Position numbers and translations under genes: made by a program
Notes under the pieces: generated by a model
The model's database searches: none
Told to the model about the DNA's origin: nothing
What the model saw: the letters and a program-made list of their open reading frames with translations, nothing else
Assembly: GCA_001574975.1 (NCBI GenBank)
Contig: KQ965758.1
Span: 128,763 to 192,762 of the forward strand
Source of the DNA: Gonapodya prolifera JEL478
Taxonomy: Eukaryota > Monoblepharomycota > Monoblepharidomycetes > Monoblepharidales > Gonapodyaceae
DNA length: 64,000 nt
Reading direction: 5' to 3'
Part shown: piece by piece, positions 11,616-23,081 of the stretch
Numbering within the stretch: position 1 is the first letter of the stretch
Layout of the letters: every line of letters begins with the position of its first letter

Positions 11616-12727
11616 ATTCGCTTCCTGGATTATCGGGCGATCGCTTGGTCGAGTCTAGCGTCTTTATAAGAGCAGAATCTCGGAGACCCCTCAGCTTGAG
11701 GGTCCTACAATGAGGCGCACCGAGGGCGGAGTGAGGGCGGCAAGAGGGCGGAACAGAGGATCCTCCTGTTTCCCAGCGGGAAGCCAGCTCGTTTGCCCGA
11801 TGTGTCTCTAAAATTCCACGCGTCATGCCAAAAATTCAATCACGTCGTGTTTCCCGCTGAATGACAACACCCGCTCGAGGTGTCCGCGCACCCGGGGTTC
11901 CGGATTGCAAGAACGCCATTGCGGCGAGACGCTCCCACGTCGAGAGGTCTAGCGAAAATAAATCGCACAAGAGAATCCTATTCCCGAGTTTGTTTGTCAT
12001 TCGGGCAAATATTGGGCTGTGGGGTTGCGGGTTGTGGGGGGGGAGAATTATTGCGCAATCACATAGACCAGAGTTCTTTCCGAAGCAGCTTCGGCGAGCC
12101 GAATTCCGAAACAAAGAAAGGACGTGTTCGTCATCCCGTCATGCATGAATCGTTCTGTGCATTTTTTTGCGTTAGGCCCCCGGCCAAAGGTTTATGCTTT
12201 GCCCAAAGGCAGGGCGCCACAGTTGCGTACCTATTTTTCTTTTTTTGGAGAAAAGGCCCTGTAGGTTTTTGACAGAAGGTGTCTAGTGCGAGAGCGTATA
12301 ATGGTCTTTACGTTTAGGTTGAGGACCGGAAATCCGGAACCGGGGAAAGCTAGATGTTGAGGAGAGTCAGAGGAGGAGTCTTGAGAAGTCGCCGAGGCTG
12401 ACCACAGACCTCTCGGCCACTTTCGGGCGTCTCGTTTCCGGTCGCCTCTCTGTCACCTCAGCCGTCCCCCACGCAAAACTCCGAACAAATGTAATCTGCT
12501 GAGTGGGTCTGATTTGCAGCGTGCACGGTGGGACGGAACTGGCGAATGCTAGATGGTCCATTACATTTGATATGGTCCTCCTGCAGAGTGTCGCTGCGAT
12601 CTTCAATGTACGAATCGCAAGTTATAACACGGCCGTGAGTCACAGAGTGAGATCCATATCGGCAGTCCTGGTCATGAGGTCACAGGTCACAGCGCGGGTA
12701 AAGCACCATATCCATATTCACGCTGCA
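11616..12727. other. 1.1-kb intergenic region upstream of the permease
   Basis: Holds the promoter of the minus-strand permease and, at its far end, the 3' flank of the TPR gene. No recognisable gene, RNA or repeat beyond the TATA box listed separately; open frames here lack motifs and exon signals. Confidence 0.5.
11663..11668 (-). promoter_or_regulatory. TATA box of the MFS permease
   Basis: TATAAA on the minus strand, 48 nt upstream of the ATG at 11615, with transcription expected to start shortly before the start codon. A similar arrangement is seen upstream of the DUF3712 gene. Confidence 0.45.
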
Positions 12728-13821
12728 CTAAGCCGTCTTATCCTTTGTACGCCCACGAGCCTCGATTTTAGCGCGGACATTGCGGACATTGGCTTGGGCT
12801 TCTGTACCCATAAAACGAACCCCACCCGGGAGACGGGAGACGGGGACCCGATCGTTAGAATTCGCAACCAGCACAGCACAACATCACAACACCGAGACCC
12901 ACTCTCGACTCCTCCTTCGAGCGCCCGTTCGTACTCTTGCAGTGCCTCGTCGAGTTCTCCCATCGCTTCAAGAACCGCAGCGCAGTTGTACCGGATCTCG
13001 GCGTCGTCTGGTGTTAGACGCAGTGCCGCGCGGAGGTGGGACAGGGAGGCCGGGTACCTGCGGAGGCGGAGGGCGTCTACTCGAGGGGCGGTCGTGACGT
13101 GGGGGATGTTCGGAGGTTCGGGGGCCGGGAGGGGGGGGGTAGCCATTCAGCACCACCAGAAGTGTTTCCCATGTCGCCTTTCCCACAAGCGGTCACGTAA
13201 AGGGGAGTGGGGGGAGGGCGGGCATTCAGCACAACCAGAAGAAGAGTGTCCAAGTCCCACGTCTCATGTCCCCTTTCCCACAAAAGAAGCGCACGGGTAC
13301 ACCCCAAACTCACACAAATTCGCCAAGTTCACATGCACGTCCGGCTGCCCCGGCTTCATCTCCAGCGCCTTCTCCCACCAAATTCGCGCGCTCTCCCAAT
13401 CGCCCGTTTGGGCCGCACAATTGCCGGCATTGAACGCCGCGTCCGGGTTCGGGCTCACATCAAAGGAGCGACTGAACGACGTGAAGGCGGCACCCGCGTC
13501 CCCGTTCTCCAATGCCTCTAGTGCGTCAGAAAAGAAGGCTTGTGCGCGGGAGTCCTGGCTGGTGGGGTGCGAGAGGGAGTCCAAGGAAGGGCCGGATGCG
13601 GAGGCAGGGCGGAGTGGTGTGGTTGAGAAACGGGCTGTGGAGTGAGGAGATGGTGCCAAGCGATGATGATGAGAAGACGTGAGGTTGTTGAGGCCCCTCG
13701 AGCCCCTCGAGGCGATCTCGACGCCCCGCGAGACGATTGGTGATGGTGAAAGTGAAGAGATGGCGGCTGGTGTGGTTGCGCGATGGCTGTGCCAGATGAG
13801 GATTCGAGACACGTGGTTCAT
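12728..13821 (-). CDS. TPR protein with probable mitochondrial presequence
   Basis: The start MNHVSRILIWHSHRAT is rich in basic, hydroxylated and hydrophobic residues without acids for about 40 residues, as in mitochondrial presequences. Helical repeats follow: QAFFSDALEALENGDAGAAF, NPDAAFNAGNCAAQTGDWES, ALEMKPGQPDVHVNLANL and, after an intron, SLSHLRAALRLTPDDAEIRY and AAVLEAMGELDEALQEYERA. These are TPR-type pairs with A, G/Y and P at the usual places. The last exon gives AQANVRNVRAKIEARGRT and a stop at 12728-12730. TPRs bind partner proteins; the specific role is unknown. It is divergent from the DHH phosphoesterase, with about 170-210 bp between start codons. Confidence 0.8.
13144..13292. 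repeat. Imperfect direct repeat inside the TPR gene intron
   Basis: Two copies, starting at about 13144 and 13222, share CATTCAGCAC-ACCAGAAG, then CATGTC and CCTTTCCCACAA, with an insertion of about 17 nt in the second. It looks like a local duplication of about 80 bp in non-coding sequence. Confidence 0.6.
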
Positions 13822-13994
13822 TTTCGGAATTGCGAAGACGGTGGAACTAGGTGGAGCGACGGTCGGGAGAAGAGTTGGAGTGGGATGGCGGGAGAGGGGA
13901 GGAGAAGAGCGTGCGAATGAGGAGGGGGAAGCGATGGTTTCCAAAGGAAGTTGGCCAAAGATGTTTTGTTGGGAACGTTTTTTTATCCGTTTGG

Positions 13995-15521
13995 ATGTTG
14001 AACCGACTTGCTTCTTCCATTTCCCGCCTGCCCATGTCTCTCACATTCGCCGACGCGCGCCGTCTTCTCCCACCCGAAAAAGTCAACACGGTGATCTACC
14101 ACGACAAATGCCCCGACGGGATGGGCGCCGCGTGGTGCGCGTTCAGGAAACTCGGTGGGGAGGAGAAGGGTATCACGTATTACGGCGGGAAGCATGGCGT
14201 GGAGCCCGAATATGACGAGTTCAAGGGCAAGAATGGTGAGCAAGGGGAAGGCAGGCGGAATCGTGGAGAGAGAGAGTTGTGAGACGATGGTGGAGAGTTG
14301 GGGATTGTTTGGGCGCTGCGGTGCCCTCGATTTTGGTTGGAAACTACGGCACAGGAACGAATGCCGTAGAGCTGTAGTGGATTGATGGAAATGGAGTGTT
14401 CAAAGCGGTGTGAGCTCGAAGAGCCAGACATGTTCACTGGAACCACCACTGTAGCCACCATTGGTAGAACCGAAGCGCTTAGGAGAGCTCTAAGAACATT
14501 GTCTAAACCCCTTCGAACCAACTTCACGACCCAATCCCCCACCTTCCAGTCCTCCTCGTCGACTTCACCTACCCTCGTCCCATCACCGACAGGATCCGGT
14601 CGCTCGCGTCGTCGCTTCTGGTCCTTGACCACCACAAAACCGCCGCTGCCGACTTTGTCGACGCGCCGTACGCGGTGTTCAACATGGACATGTCGGGCGC
14701 CACCATGTCGTGGCAGTACTTCTTCCCGCAAGAAGAGTGCCCCATGCTGTTGCAGTACATCGAGGACGGCGATCTGTGGAAGTGGAAGCTGGAGAGGAGT
14801 AAGGAATTTTATGCGTTTTGGCAGGTGAGGGTTGAGAGTGGCGTGGTGCTGCTTCCAACACTAACGCAATAACCCCCCCAACGCCTCCGCCTCAACGACT
14901 TCGAATATCAGTCGGTACCCCTCACCTTTGACACGTATACCCGCTTCTCTGACCCCACGAACCTGTCGTCGGCGCTGACCGCCGGCAGCGCCATCATGAC
15001 CTACAGCCAGTTCCAAATCGGGCAACTCGCCGAGCGGTGCTTCAAGCGGCGCCTATGTGGCGTGACGGCCGGATGCATCAACTCGCGCGCGTGGATCTCG
15101 GAGCTGGGCAATAAAGTCGTCGAGCGGGATGGCATCGATGTCGCCCTGGTGTTTTACTACGACGGCGGGGACGACGACACCAAGGAGGCGAAGGAGGCTG
15201 GGAAAGAGGAGAAGGGCGAGCAGGAGAAGAAGAAAAAGGAGGGCATTTGGAAGTGCTCGCTGAGGAGTTTGGATTCCAAGGCGGAGTGAGTACATTGTTT
15301 CCGTGTGCAGCGTGTGGACCAACCCGCAACCTCACATCACTCTCGTCATCAGCGCAAGCGCCATCGCGAAAAAGTTTGGCGGAGGCGGACACCGGAATGC
15401 TGCGGTAGGTTTCAAACGGGTCGTTCCTGTTGGTTTTTAGAGACGACTTGCTGACACCACTCCTACCCAGGGATTCGTGTGGAGAGAACCGTCCATAGAA
15501 ACTTTATTCGACAAGGAGTAA
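13995..15521 (+). CDS. DHH/DHHA1-family phosphoesterase (NrnB-like)
   Basis: Predicted metal-dependent phosphodiesterase of the DHH superfamily, relatives of which degrade oligoribonucleotides or cyclic nucleotides. Motifs in order: YHDKCPDGMGAAWCAF (first metal site), VDFTYPR (second Asp), VLDHHKTAAADF (the DHH box), PQEECPMLLQYIEDGDLWKW, and the C-terminal DHHA1 motif FGGGGHRNAAGF. An acidic/lysine insert (EAGKEEKGEQEKKKKEG) precedes DHHA1. The stop TAA is at 15519-15521. About six exons. Two in-frame starts exist: 13995 gives MLNRLASSISRLPMSLTF, a basic presequence-like leader, and 14034 gives MSLTFADARR without it. All catalytic motifs look intact. Confidence 0.9.
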
Positions 15522-15612
15522 AACTCCCATGGCACATCTTCTTGGCGTAAAATATACACAACTGCACATTGCCCCCGAACATGCCATTCCTCCCAGCCGC
15601 CCATCTGTGCCA

Positions 15613-17831
15613 TCACCTCCCCCATCCCGCCCTCGTCCAAGCCCTCCGCTCCTCCTCCGCGACGCGGGCGCCCTCCTCGGCCAACCACTGGTCCTCCGTG
15701 ATGAGTGCGTCCCTCTCGCGCTGGTCCGATTCTGGGTCGTACGTGACGTACTGCCCCCACCGGACGTGCGGAGGCCATATGGGCCGGGCGACGACCCACA
15801 CGAGATTCTCCCACGCGGAGCCGAGCGCAAAGGGCGACTTCCCCGTGACGGCGTTGGAGATGCGCCGGATGTGCTCGTGCGTGGTGCGTTCGGACATGGA
15901 TAGGTACACGTGTGTCCCGAACAGGCCCAGCAGCTGGAAGCTGAAGATGAATGTGAAGATGACGAGCGGAGGGTATGTGGGGTGGTGCGAGGCCGCGATG
16001 AGGAGGAGGTCGAACGTCGGCTGTTGAGGTGGTGGCGGTGGGTGCCGGTTGGGGTGAGCAGACAGAGTGGGGAAACGAAGGAAAGACAAGGTCACGATGA
16101 AGCTCACGCACACCACACCAACCGCCCCGACGCACCTTGCTCCAATTATCGGCCACTTTCTCCTCGCTCGAGCGACCCGCCCACGCCCAGCAGACTCCCG
16201 CGAGTCCCATTGCGCAGGCGATGCCGCACGAGGCGAGGAAGAAGAAGAAGGGGCGGTATGTCCGCCGGCCGACGCAGTTGTGGGTCCAAGGGCAGTGGTC
16301 TGTGGTTGGGCGGAGGATAAGGTTAGCGATTGTGTCGTCCTCTTCCACCTTCTGTAGTTACTCCGACACAGCGGCCCATCCTCTCTCCTGTGCCGTCCTG
16401 AAAACCCACGGTCGTTTTGTTCCAACACACCGACACATCGCACATCCTCTCGCCGCGTCTCCCACACGCAACCCGTTCCAACCCCACTCCAACCCCACAC
16501 ATCACGCCCCCCATGCACATTCGACACCAAAGCCCAACACTCACGATCATGCCTCTCGACGCAATTATCGCACACGCTGCAATGACTCGTCCTTGGCGGC
16601 CTGTACACATTACACGAGTCGCAGTACCGCTGCTTGAGCACCGTGCTCGCACCCGGGGTGATCTGATGGTCCTCTACCGCACCTGCCGCGCCTGCCCCTT
16701 CCCCGCCGCCCACGACAACGTCCCGCGTCGTTGGGAGATACAGCGGCATGGGGTGTGCTCCTGCTCCTTGCAACTGCGAGTGCCTCTGCGCGCGGGAAGA
16801 GGGCGGGGATGGGAGGAAAGGGTACCCGGGCGGAAGGGCGTCGGCAGAGGGTTGTGGAGAGGGCGAGGGAGAGGGAGATGGGGAGGTGGGCGAGAGTGGA
16901 GGGAGAGAGAGAAGAGCGCGTGTGCGGGAGGGGAGGGGGTCGAGGTTGCGGGGGAGGATCTGGTGAGGAGGCGTGTGAGTGGGGAGGGCAAGGATTGATA
17001 GGCGAAAGGTGGATGGGCAGCAGGGGATAGATGACCGTTTGATTGGAGGAAGGGAGGTCAGACAAGATGGGTGGTCCGAGGGAACACAAATGGCCAACTC
17101 ACGCCGGGATCCGTTGTGGCAGTCTTGACGAGGTTGGCGATGGCTACTGCCGCGAGGTAGTAAAACAGGACGACGATGGTTCGTCCGCCCGCGAGTGCTG
17201 CTTGTGTCCCAGTGCCAGTGGGTGCTTGCGCCAGACTCGGTAACGGTAAGGCACCCGCACCCGCACCCACAGCCACGTCCCACGGTTTCACGACGGGTGC
17301 CAGCCCGGACCAGAGGTACGGCGCGACGTCGACGCCCCACAGTGCGGCAATACCGAGGATGAGGACGAGCGCGAGGACAAAGATGCCGTGGTCGCGCGAC
17401 GTGACGATGCGGCCGCCGAGGAGGACGTGCGATCCACCCATGTAGAGCATTTGCATGGGCACGAGCATGCCCGAGACGAGCGTTGCTGTCGCGTCGGGGA
17501 TGGCGCGTGGGGCGGGTTTGGGCAGGCGGGTGGGGAAGAACGCAGGGAAGGATGCCGGGGGTGGGTGCGTGGAGGATGCGGATACGTGGTGTGGGACGGG
17601 CTGGACGAGCGTGGCTGTGGAGGTGGAGGTGGGGGGTGGGTCGAGGGAGGGAGGTTGGGCGGTTGTGCGAGGTGGGTGACGGGGCGCAGCGGAGAAGAGG
17701 TGGGCCATGGTGGAGAATGAGTCGCGCTGTGCGAGCGGGGACTGCGGGAGGTTGGCACCGCGCGGGGATGGCGACGGGGTGTGGGGAGGAGAGGGAGAGT
17801 GCGAGTCGGCGGTGGGATCGGAGGGAGACAT
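15613..17831 (-). CDS. DHHC palmitoyltransferase, Erf2-like
   Basis: Protein S-acyltransferase that attaches palmitate to cysteines of membrane-associated proteins; yeast Erf2 modifies Ras at the ER. The start at 17831 reads MSPSDPTADSHSPSP. A Ser/Pro-rich tail of about 120 residues is followed by membrane segments (GIFVLALVLILGIAALWG; TIVVLFYYLAAVAIANLV), then a Pro/Ser linker. The zinc-binding core is RYCDSCNVYRPPRTSHCSV, CDNCVERHD joined across an intron to HHCPWTHNCVGRRTYR, so the catalytic DHHC is complete. Two more membrane segments follow (FFFFLASCGIACAMGLAGVC; LVIFTFIFSFQLLGLFGTHV), then a tail ending TRAGWGR with the stop at 15613-15615. It converges on the DHH gene with about 90 bp between stops. 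Confidence 0.95.
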
Positions 17832-18429
17832 TGAAGCAGCAGAAGAGTGTCGCGGGTGCAGAGCGATGGATCACGCAAGACACATCGCGTGTCGCGCGGA
17901 GGGTAACCGTGGGAAGAGCGAATGCGTGAAGACGTGTGCTAGTAGTCGCAAGTCCCAGATCCAAGAGTGGCTGTGGACTAACCGACCAAAGCACTCCGAA
18001 CAACACTACTATTCGAGCAGATTACATTTCGCAGAGAGACAGTTCTGGTGTGATCAAATGCGCATTCAAGACCAATTTAGATGAATTACTGGGTGTCCTC
18101 TTGCGATACACCTCCGCTCGCCTGGTTCCGCGTTGCTGGGTATCACTTGCCCAAATCTTCATATCCCAAATTTACGCCAAATTTTCAAGAACCGTCCGAC
18201 CGAATGGGCTTATCTCAATCCAAACATGTGACAAACTGCCCGTTCAAACCTTAGACTGTTCTTTTTTGTTTCTTTACCATCTCTCAGCTTCGCCTTTCAT
18301 GTCACGCGTCGTCGGCGAGACGCTTAGAAAGGTACCCAGCCACTTGGATTTACCGATCCAGCTAGGTTTTGTCCGGTTTGATTGTCCGAAATGATCTGGT
18401 GTTGGAAGGAACGAGTTGGTGCCGGAGCG
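17832..18429. other. Intergenic region upstream of the palmitoyltransferase
   Basis: 5' flank of the minus-strand palmitoyltransferase. No gene or RNA recognised. Confidence 0.45.
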
Positions 18430-19830
18430 ATGAGATATTTTCAAGACATTCTATGCAATGAATTCAATGAAAATCTTCCAAGGGACGGAAAGCCATGTCG
18501 AAATCACAATTTTACGTGAGCGCAAGCAAGTTGGAAGTTGGGACTTACAAGCAAAGTAATATGATGGTGAAGTGCGCCACAGATTTTTAAGCGGAGAGCA
18601 GAGCAAAGCAGACGCGAATTGTCACGATCTTCACTTTCCCAACATTCTTAGTGTGTACGTCTCGCAAAGGACGCTGGATGGTCCGCCAGTCGAATGGCAA
18701 TTGCCGTAAGATCTTGCAAAAGACACCTTCACAACCTGTTTGACTCTTAGATCGTCTTTTTTCCCCCCCAAACAACAATCTTTCTGTCCCGTCACACCCC
18801 GTTCGGATTCGGATTTTTAACCGTTCTGTTCGTGTCTCATAGTGACACTCTGCTCATCGAGGCGCGAATGGCACTTCTGGACCCGAAGTAAGGTACGACA
18901 ACCAGCATGGACCGCGTCAAGGACCAATTTGCAACGCTGCTGCAACAATAAAGTTCAAGTTTTACATTATTATTCGACGTCGTATTGGTGAGCTTTCATG
19001 TACATGAGCAGTGTGAAGAGAGGGGAAAAAGAACGTGGCATTTCTTCCAGACGAAAACAAGTGCATGGATGAATCGAAGTAACATCATTCACCAACCACA
19101 AACCTTGATAAGCAGCTCGCCCCAGTGTCTGTGATGCATCTTACTGACTTCTCCGTCCGACCGCACCTCCCCTCCTTCCCTCGTCCTCACCTCCGCTCTT
19201 TCTCGACGGTACATAACTCAATGGCGATGCTATTAGTGACGATGACCGAGGTTCTGCCGCGCTGCAGGGGGGTGGGCGGTGGATTTGGCAACTTACCGGG
19301 CACGCTCTTGCAGCGAACGCCAGTCGGAGGCTCCGAAGGTCGCGCCCACGCCTTTGTCGCTGCCAACGGGGTTGGCTAGAGTGAACACCCGTTGATAGCG
19401 TTGAGGCGAACGGATGATGGGTCATTTGTCCTCTTGCGAGTTCCTCTTGCGCGTCAACCCTCTTCGAAACGCACGCGCTGGTACCTTCCTTGCTTTAGTG
19501 GAGAGGGAGACAGTGGGAGATTCACAAGGTTTGTAAACTTTTCTTTAGTGAGTCCTCGGAGGAATGGCTGGCGAAGGCTGCCGAAATTTTAGATGGACGC
19601 TAACGCATACGGTTTCAACAAGAGTTCCAGTCGCACTTGTGCTCCTCACCATGTTCTCGAGTGCTGGGAACTTCACTGGGAGAAAGAGTTGACTGTGAGT
19701 TTCACGTACATTCGGGTCTTGAGAATTTTCTGCAACTTCTGAGACAAATTTCCTTTTCTTTCACTAGTACCTAGTAGGTGTCACGCTGCGTGCACTACCA
19801 GAAGCCGGAAAACCCCACGAGAAGGAATGA
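18430..19830 (+). CDS. Tentative multi-exon gene of unknown function
   Basis: Not recognised as any family. A frame-consistent exon chain can be read: 18430-18515 (MRYFQDILCNEFNENLPRDG...), intron 18516-18582 (67 nt), 18583-18705 (...FPNILSVYVSQRTLDGPPVE...), intron 18706-18842, 18843-18887 (DTLLIEARMALLDP). A further exon at about 18954-18987 is possible (SSFTLLFDVVL). Near the end, 19593-19694 and 19768-19830, joined over a 73-nt intron, encode SSRTCAPHHVLECWELHWEK and YLVGVTLRALPEAGKPHEKE, then a stop. The link between the two halves is not resolved; they could be two small genes. Splice signals are good, which is why I list it, but there is no homology support. Confidence 0.3.
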
Positions 19831-20206
19831 CTTGGAGCAGAGCGAGCTGCCATGGAGTGGAAGAAGGGGAGGGGTGCAGGGTTTCCGACGTATTGAAGTA
19901 CGCGGCGTTCGCTCTGCTTCCGTGCTGCGAATCTACCTAGAAGGTTTACTTCTGAATGCTTCACGAACATTGCAATACGAGCAAACATTCTACTTCGTCA
20001 ATCAAATTGGCCAAGCACTGGAACATAAATTTTGATGCATTCACATCTGGTTTATCGCTAGTACATGTCCTTCGCTACCAATCAACAGTCGACGGATATG
20101 CACCCAAAACATAACCGGCCCTCATGCTCTTGCACCTCCTCCAGCCATGCCACCAAACCCACTCCACTCCTTCCACCCAAAGTCCGTCCATGCATCTCCA
20201 TCCCAC
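19831..20206. other. Intergenic region
   Basis: Between the tentative gene and the 3' end of the F-box gene. Nothing recognised. Confidence 0.5.
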
Positions 20207-21840
20207 TCAGACCCCGGCGAACCACCTTGCAACACCCCTTGCCAATCCCCTTACTACTCCTTCCACCTGGCCTTCCCCTCCAATGGGGGCACCCCAGCTC
20301 CCACCCCTGGCATGACCCAATTCCGCCGGGAGCCCACCGGCAACTCCGCCGCGTGAAGCAGCTACGCGAGACGCACCAACGTAGGCGTCGACGTCAGGTC
20401 GAGTCCAAAACACACCGCATGGAGAGAATCCGGCACCAGGGGTATTGTCGTCCCGCTCGTCGAGGTCAGTGTCCCAGCTAATGTATGGGAATCCTTGCTG
20501 CGGGTCTTCGTTGCTGCCGCCGGAACCAGTTGTGCCCCCCGCCGCTGCAGGGGCCGGGGGTTGGGAGGTGAGCCCGTCGAGTGCGGCGTAGTAAGCCGGA
20601 GAGCCATCGCGTACACGGACAAGTTCAATCCCGGCAACACGTAGGCCAGATTTCCAGACACCCGTGTGGGACCAAATGCGGACATTAATGACCGCGTGGT
20701 TAATGGCTATAGTTTGGGAAGGGATTGTAGGTGTAGAGCCCTCCTCCGATGAGGTTGTGACAGAGGGAAAGACGACAGTGTCTGGAACAATAAGAAGACC
20801 GCCAGTGGGACCCGTCCCCATAGCCGGAGCAATGGCAACCCATTCGCCCCGTTCGGGTGCCAGGTTCCACACTCGCCCCGATTGTCCGAGAGCGGATCGG
20901 GCGTGAGAAAATGTGAAGCGGGGGGTCAGACACGCGGGCGGTGGAGTGATGTCGTCAGTAGAGGAAATTTTGGCGGTTTGGGGAGTTGGTGGGGGAAGAG
21001 GGAGCGAGAGAGGACTGGCTGGCGGTGGGAGATGGTGCAAGAAGGCCGAGACCAGTTGAGAAGGGTTGAATGCGGATAATTCTGGTAAGAAAAACTGGCA
21101 AGATGTCTCGACACGAATATTGGAGATGTAAGAGACATGCGCTGTGAACGAGATGTGAATAAGGGGAAGGTAGATGCCAGGCGTGACAGATGGGAGGGTG
21201 GCAGAGAGCTGAGTGAGTGTGCGGTCGTAGAGGCGCGCGGTGGGAAAAAATGATGAGCGTGGCAAAGAAAAAGCGTGAGATCAGGGGAGAAGCGCGTTCC
21301 CAGAACAAGTTCTCACATCAAGCCAGCACACAGAGTTCAGCGTCGCTGCATGCGCGGTCGGGCTACGCGAATCCGGTCCGAGCGACCAGTATGTCCCGTT
21401 CAGGTGAACAATTGACATACGCGTGGCGGGTACGAGGAGGGTGGCTGCAGGTGCCAGGGGTTGAGTAAATCATCGTGAGATTGAGTCCACAACCAAAAAC
21501 ACGCCGATCCAATAACAACTCACACTTCTCCTTATACACCTCCTTTGCAGTCTTCGCCCCTTCAGCTCCGCTTTCTCCCACCCCCGCGGCCATTTCTTCT
21601 CTCCCCCACCTCGCTCCCCCCCTCGCGATCCACAGCTCCGCGTCGTCAAGCAGGGCGGCCGTGCGACGGCACGACAGAGCCAATCGGAGGAGGAGAGCGT
21701 CAGAACAGATGTGTGTGAGGAGGTGGACGAGGAGTTCGTCCTGTGGGGAAGACCCGTGAAATCAGAACAAAGAAGGGGCGACACTGAGATAGTAAACACA
21801 AGCTGGGGATGCGTACAGGTAAATCGAGCAGGGACGTCAT
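20207..21840 (-). CDS. F-box domain protein
   Basis: Probable substrate receptor of an SCF (Skp1-Cullin-F-box) ubiquitin ligase. The first exon is tiny and encodes MTSLLDLP. After an intron the next exon continues DELLVHLLTHICSDALLLRL and ALSCRRTAALLDDAELWIAR, together a typical F-box (LPDELL...L..L.RLA.SCR....L.D.ELW). Next come EVYKEK, then a segment with MSIVHLNGTYWSLGPD and LNSVCWLDV, then a large last exon of about 345 codons beginning near ARLYDRTLTQLSATLPSV. The last exon contains INVRIWSHTGVWKSGLRVAG and ends ARGVARWFAGV. No WD or leucine-rich repeats are visible, so the target is unknown. The stop is at 20207-20209. Confidence 0.65.
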
Positions 21841-22033
21841 TTGTGCGCTTCAAACTAAACTTGGAACAGCGGCTGCGCGTGAAAATGTTAGGGTTTATGG
21901 ACTTGCTCAGGTGGATATATTCAACCGTGGTTTTGCCGTGTCATATGAACGCAACTCAGCACGTATACGCATGCGAATGCATTTACATTGACGGCTTGTA
22001 CCGCGTACATTTTGAAAAAGTGAATGATTTTGC

Positions 22034-23081
22034 TCAAAGTGTTTGACCACTCACTCCAGCAGCAGGCCCGGATCCCGTCCCCGCAGTCACTGATCCAGTA
22101 ACAAAGTTCTTAATCGCCTCCACCACCTCCCCCGGCTTTTCCCTAAACGGGACATGTCCGCACCCAACCAACTCCACGACTTCCACCTTCCCCTTGACTC
22201 TATCCTTGATCCCGTTCACCTGCGCCATAGTCCCATACTCGTCTTTACTCCCCTGGACCACCAGCACGGGGCACTCAATGTTTCCCAAGAGACCCTCGAG
22301 GTTCCAATCACGGAAATCTGGCGCGAGCCAGGCTTCGTTCCAGCCCCAAAACGCAGAATTGACGTCGTCGTGGTGCCTTGCTAGGGCGTCGCGGAATCGA
22401 GGGGAGGCGAGGAACGTTGAGCGGGCGGTTTCGATGCCGGCGATGGACTCGGGTTCGACAAAGACGTGTGGGGCGACAGCGACGAGGCCGGCGGGGCGGG
22501 NGGGGGGGGTCGGTGGTAGTGGGGGGTGTATAAGGTGAAAGATTTCGACAGGGTGACGCCAGTTACCGTGTTCACTGCACTCCCATTATCATCAATCGTA
22601 TGAGTCACCCATGCAAGCCAAGCCACTCGCCCTGATCATCTGTTGGAACGCTGTCGTTCGCCCCGGACTCACGCGTGCCCCGCATTCGTCTTCGACTGTT
22701 CAAAGACATAACCAAACCGACCACAAACACTCACCTATGTCCAACCAACCAAGGTTTCACTCCCTCGTCCCAGCCGAGGCCCTTCATAACACTGGGTAGG
22801 ACCTCGCCCGCTTGGACGTGCATGTAATCCGTCCCCCACTTCTCATCCTTCCTTCGTGCTGTTGATTTCCCGTACCCTGGCCTGCTGTACGCGACGCCCT
22901 CCGCACCCAGGGCGTCGCAGAGCTTCTGCGGAAAGTCTCGCCACGCCGAGACGGAGCCCAGGCCCTCGTGCAGGAAAATCAAGGGCGGCAGGGGTACTGG
23001 AGATGGCGATGCGGGGCGGATGCGGAGGTGCTCGATGGATAAGGGGCGAGCGCGGTTCGTGATGGAAAGCAGCGCAGTCAT
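22034..23081 (-). CDS. Alpha/beta-hydrolase fold protein
   Basis: Small serine-hydrolase-like protein. The start at 23081 reads MTALLSITNRARPLSIEHLR. PLIFLHEGLGSVSAWRDFP (oxyanion-side HE-GLGS motif) and GVAYSRPGYGKSTARR follow. The exon ends at PWLVGH, just before the expected nucleophile elbow. After a region containing an N in a C/G run come LVAVAPHVFVEPESIAGIET, FRDALARHHDD, NSAFWGWNEAWLAPDFRDWN, IECPVLVVQGSKDEYGT (catalytic Asp region) and VELVGCGHVPFREKPGEVVE (catalytic His), ending with the stop at 22034-22036. The exon carrying the residues after GHS cannot be placed cleanly, possibly because of the ambiguous homopolymer. Substrate unknown. Confidence 0.85.
22501..22501. other. Ambiguous base in a G homopolymer
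   Basis: A single N beside a run of G's, within or next to an exon of the alpha/beta hydrolase. The run length may be wrong, so the local frame is not reliable. Confidence 0.9.

Noticed and set aside
12503-13645. 380-codon plus-strand open frame opposite the TPR gene
   Set aside because: It lies antisense to clear TPR exons, crosses their intron, and its peptide is low-complexity without motifs.
13822-13944. Longer N-terminus for the TPR protein
   Set aside because: It would need a TTG start; the ATG at 13821 begins a good mitochondrial presequence.
17832-18006. Upstream extension of the palmitoyltransferase frame
   Set aside because: The long open frame here is in a different phase from the start exon (ATG 17831) and reads as Arg/His/Pro-rich noise.
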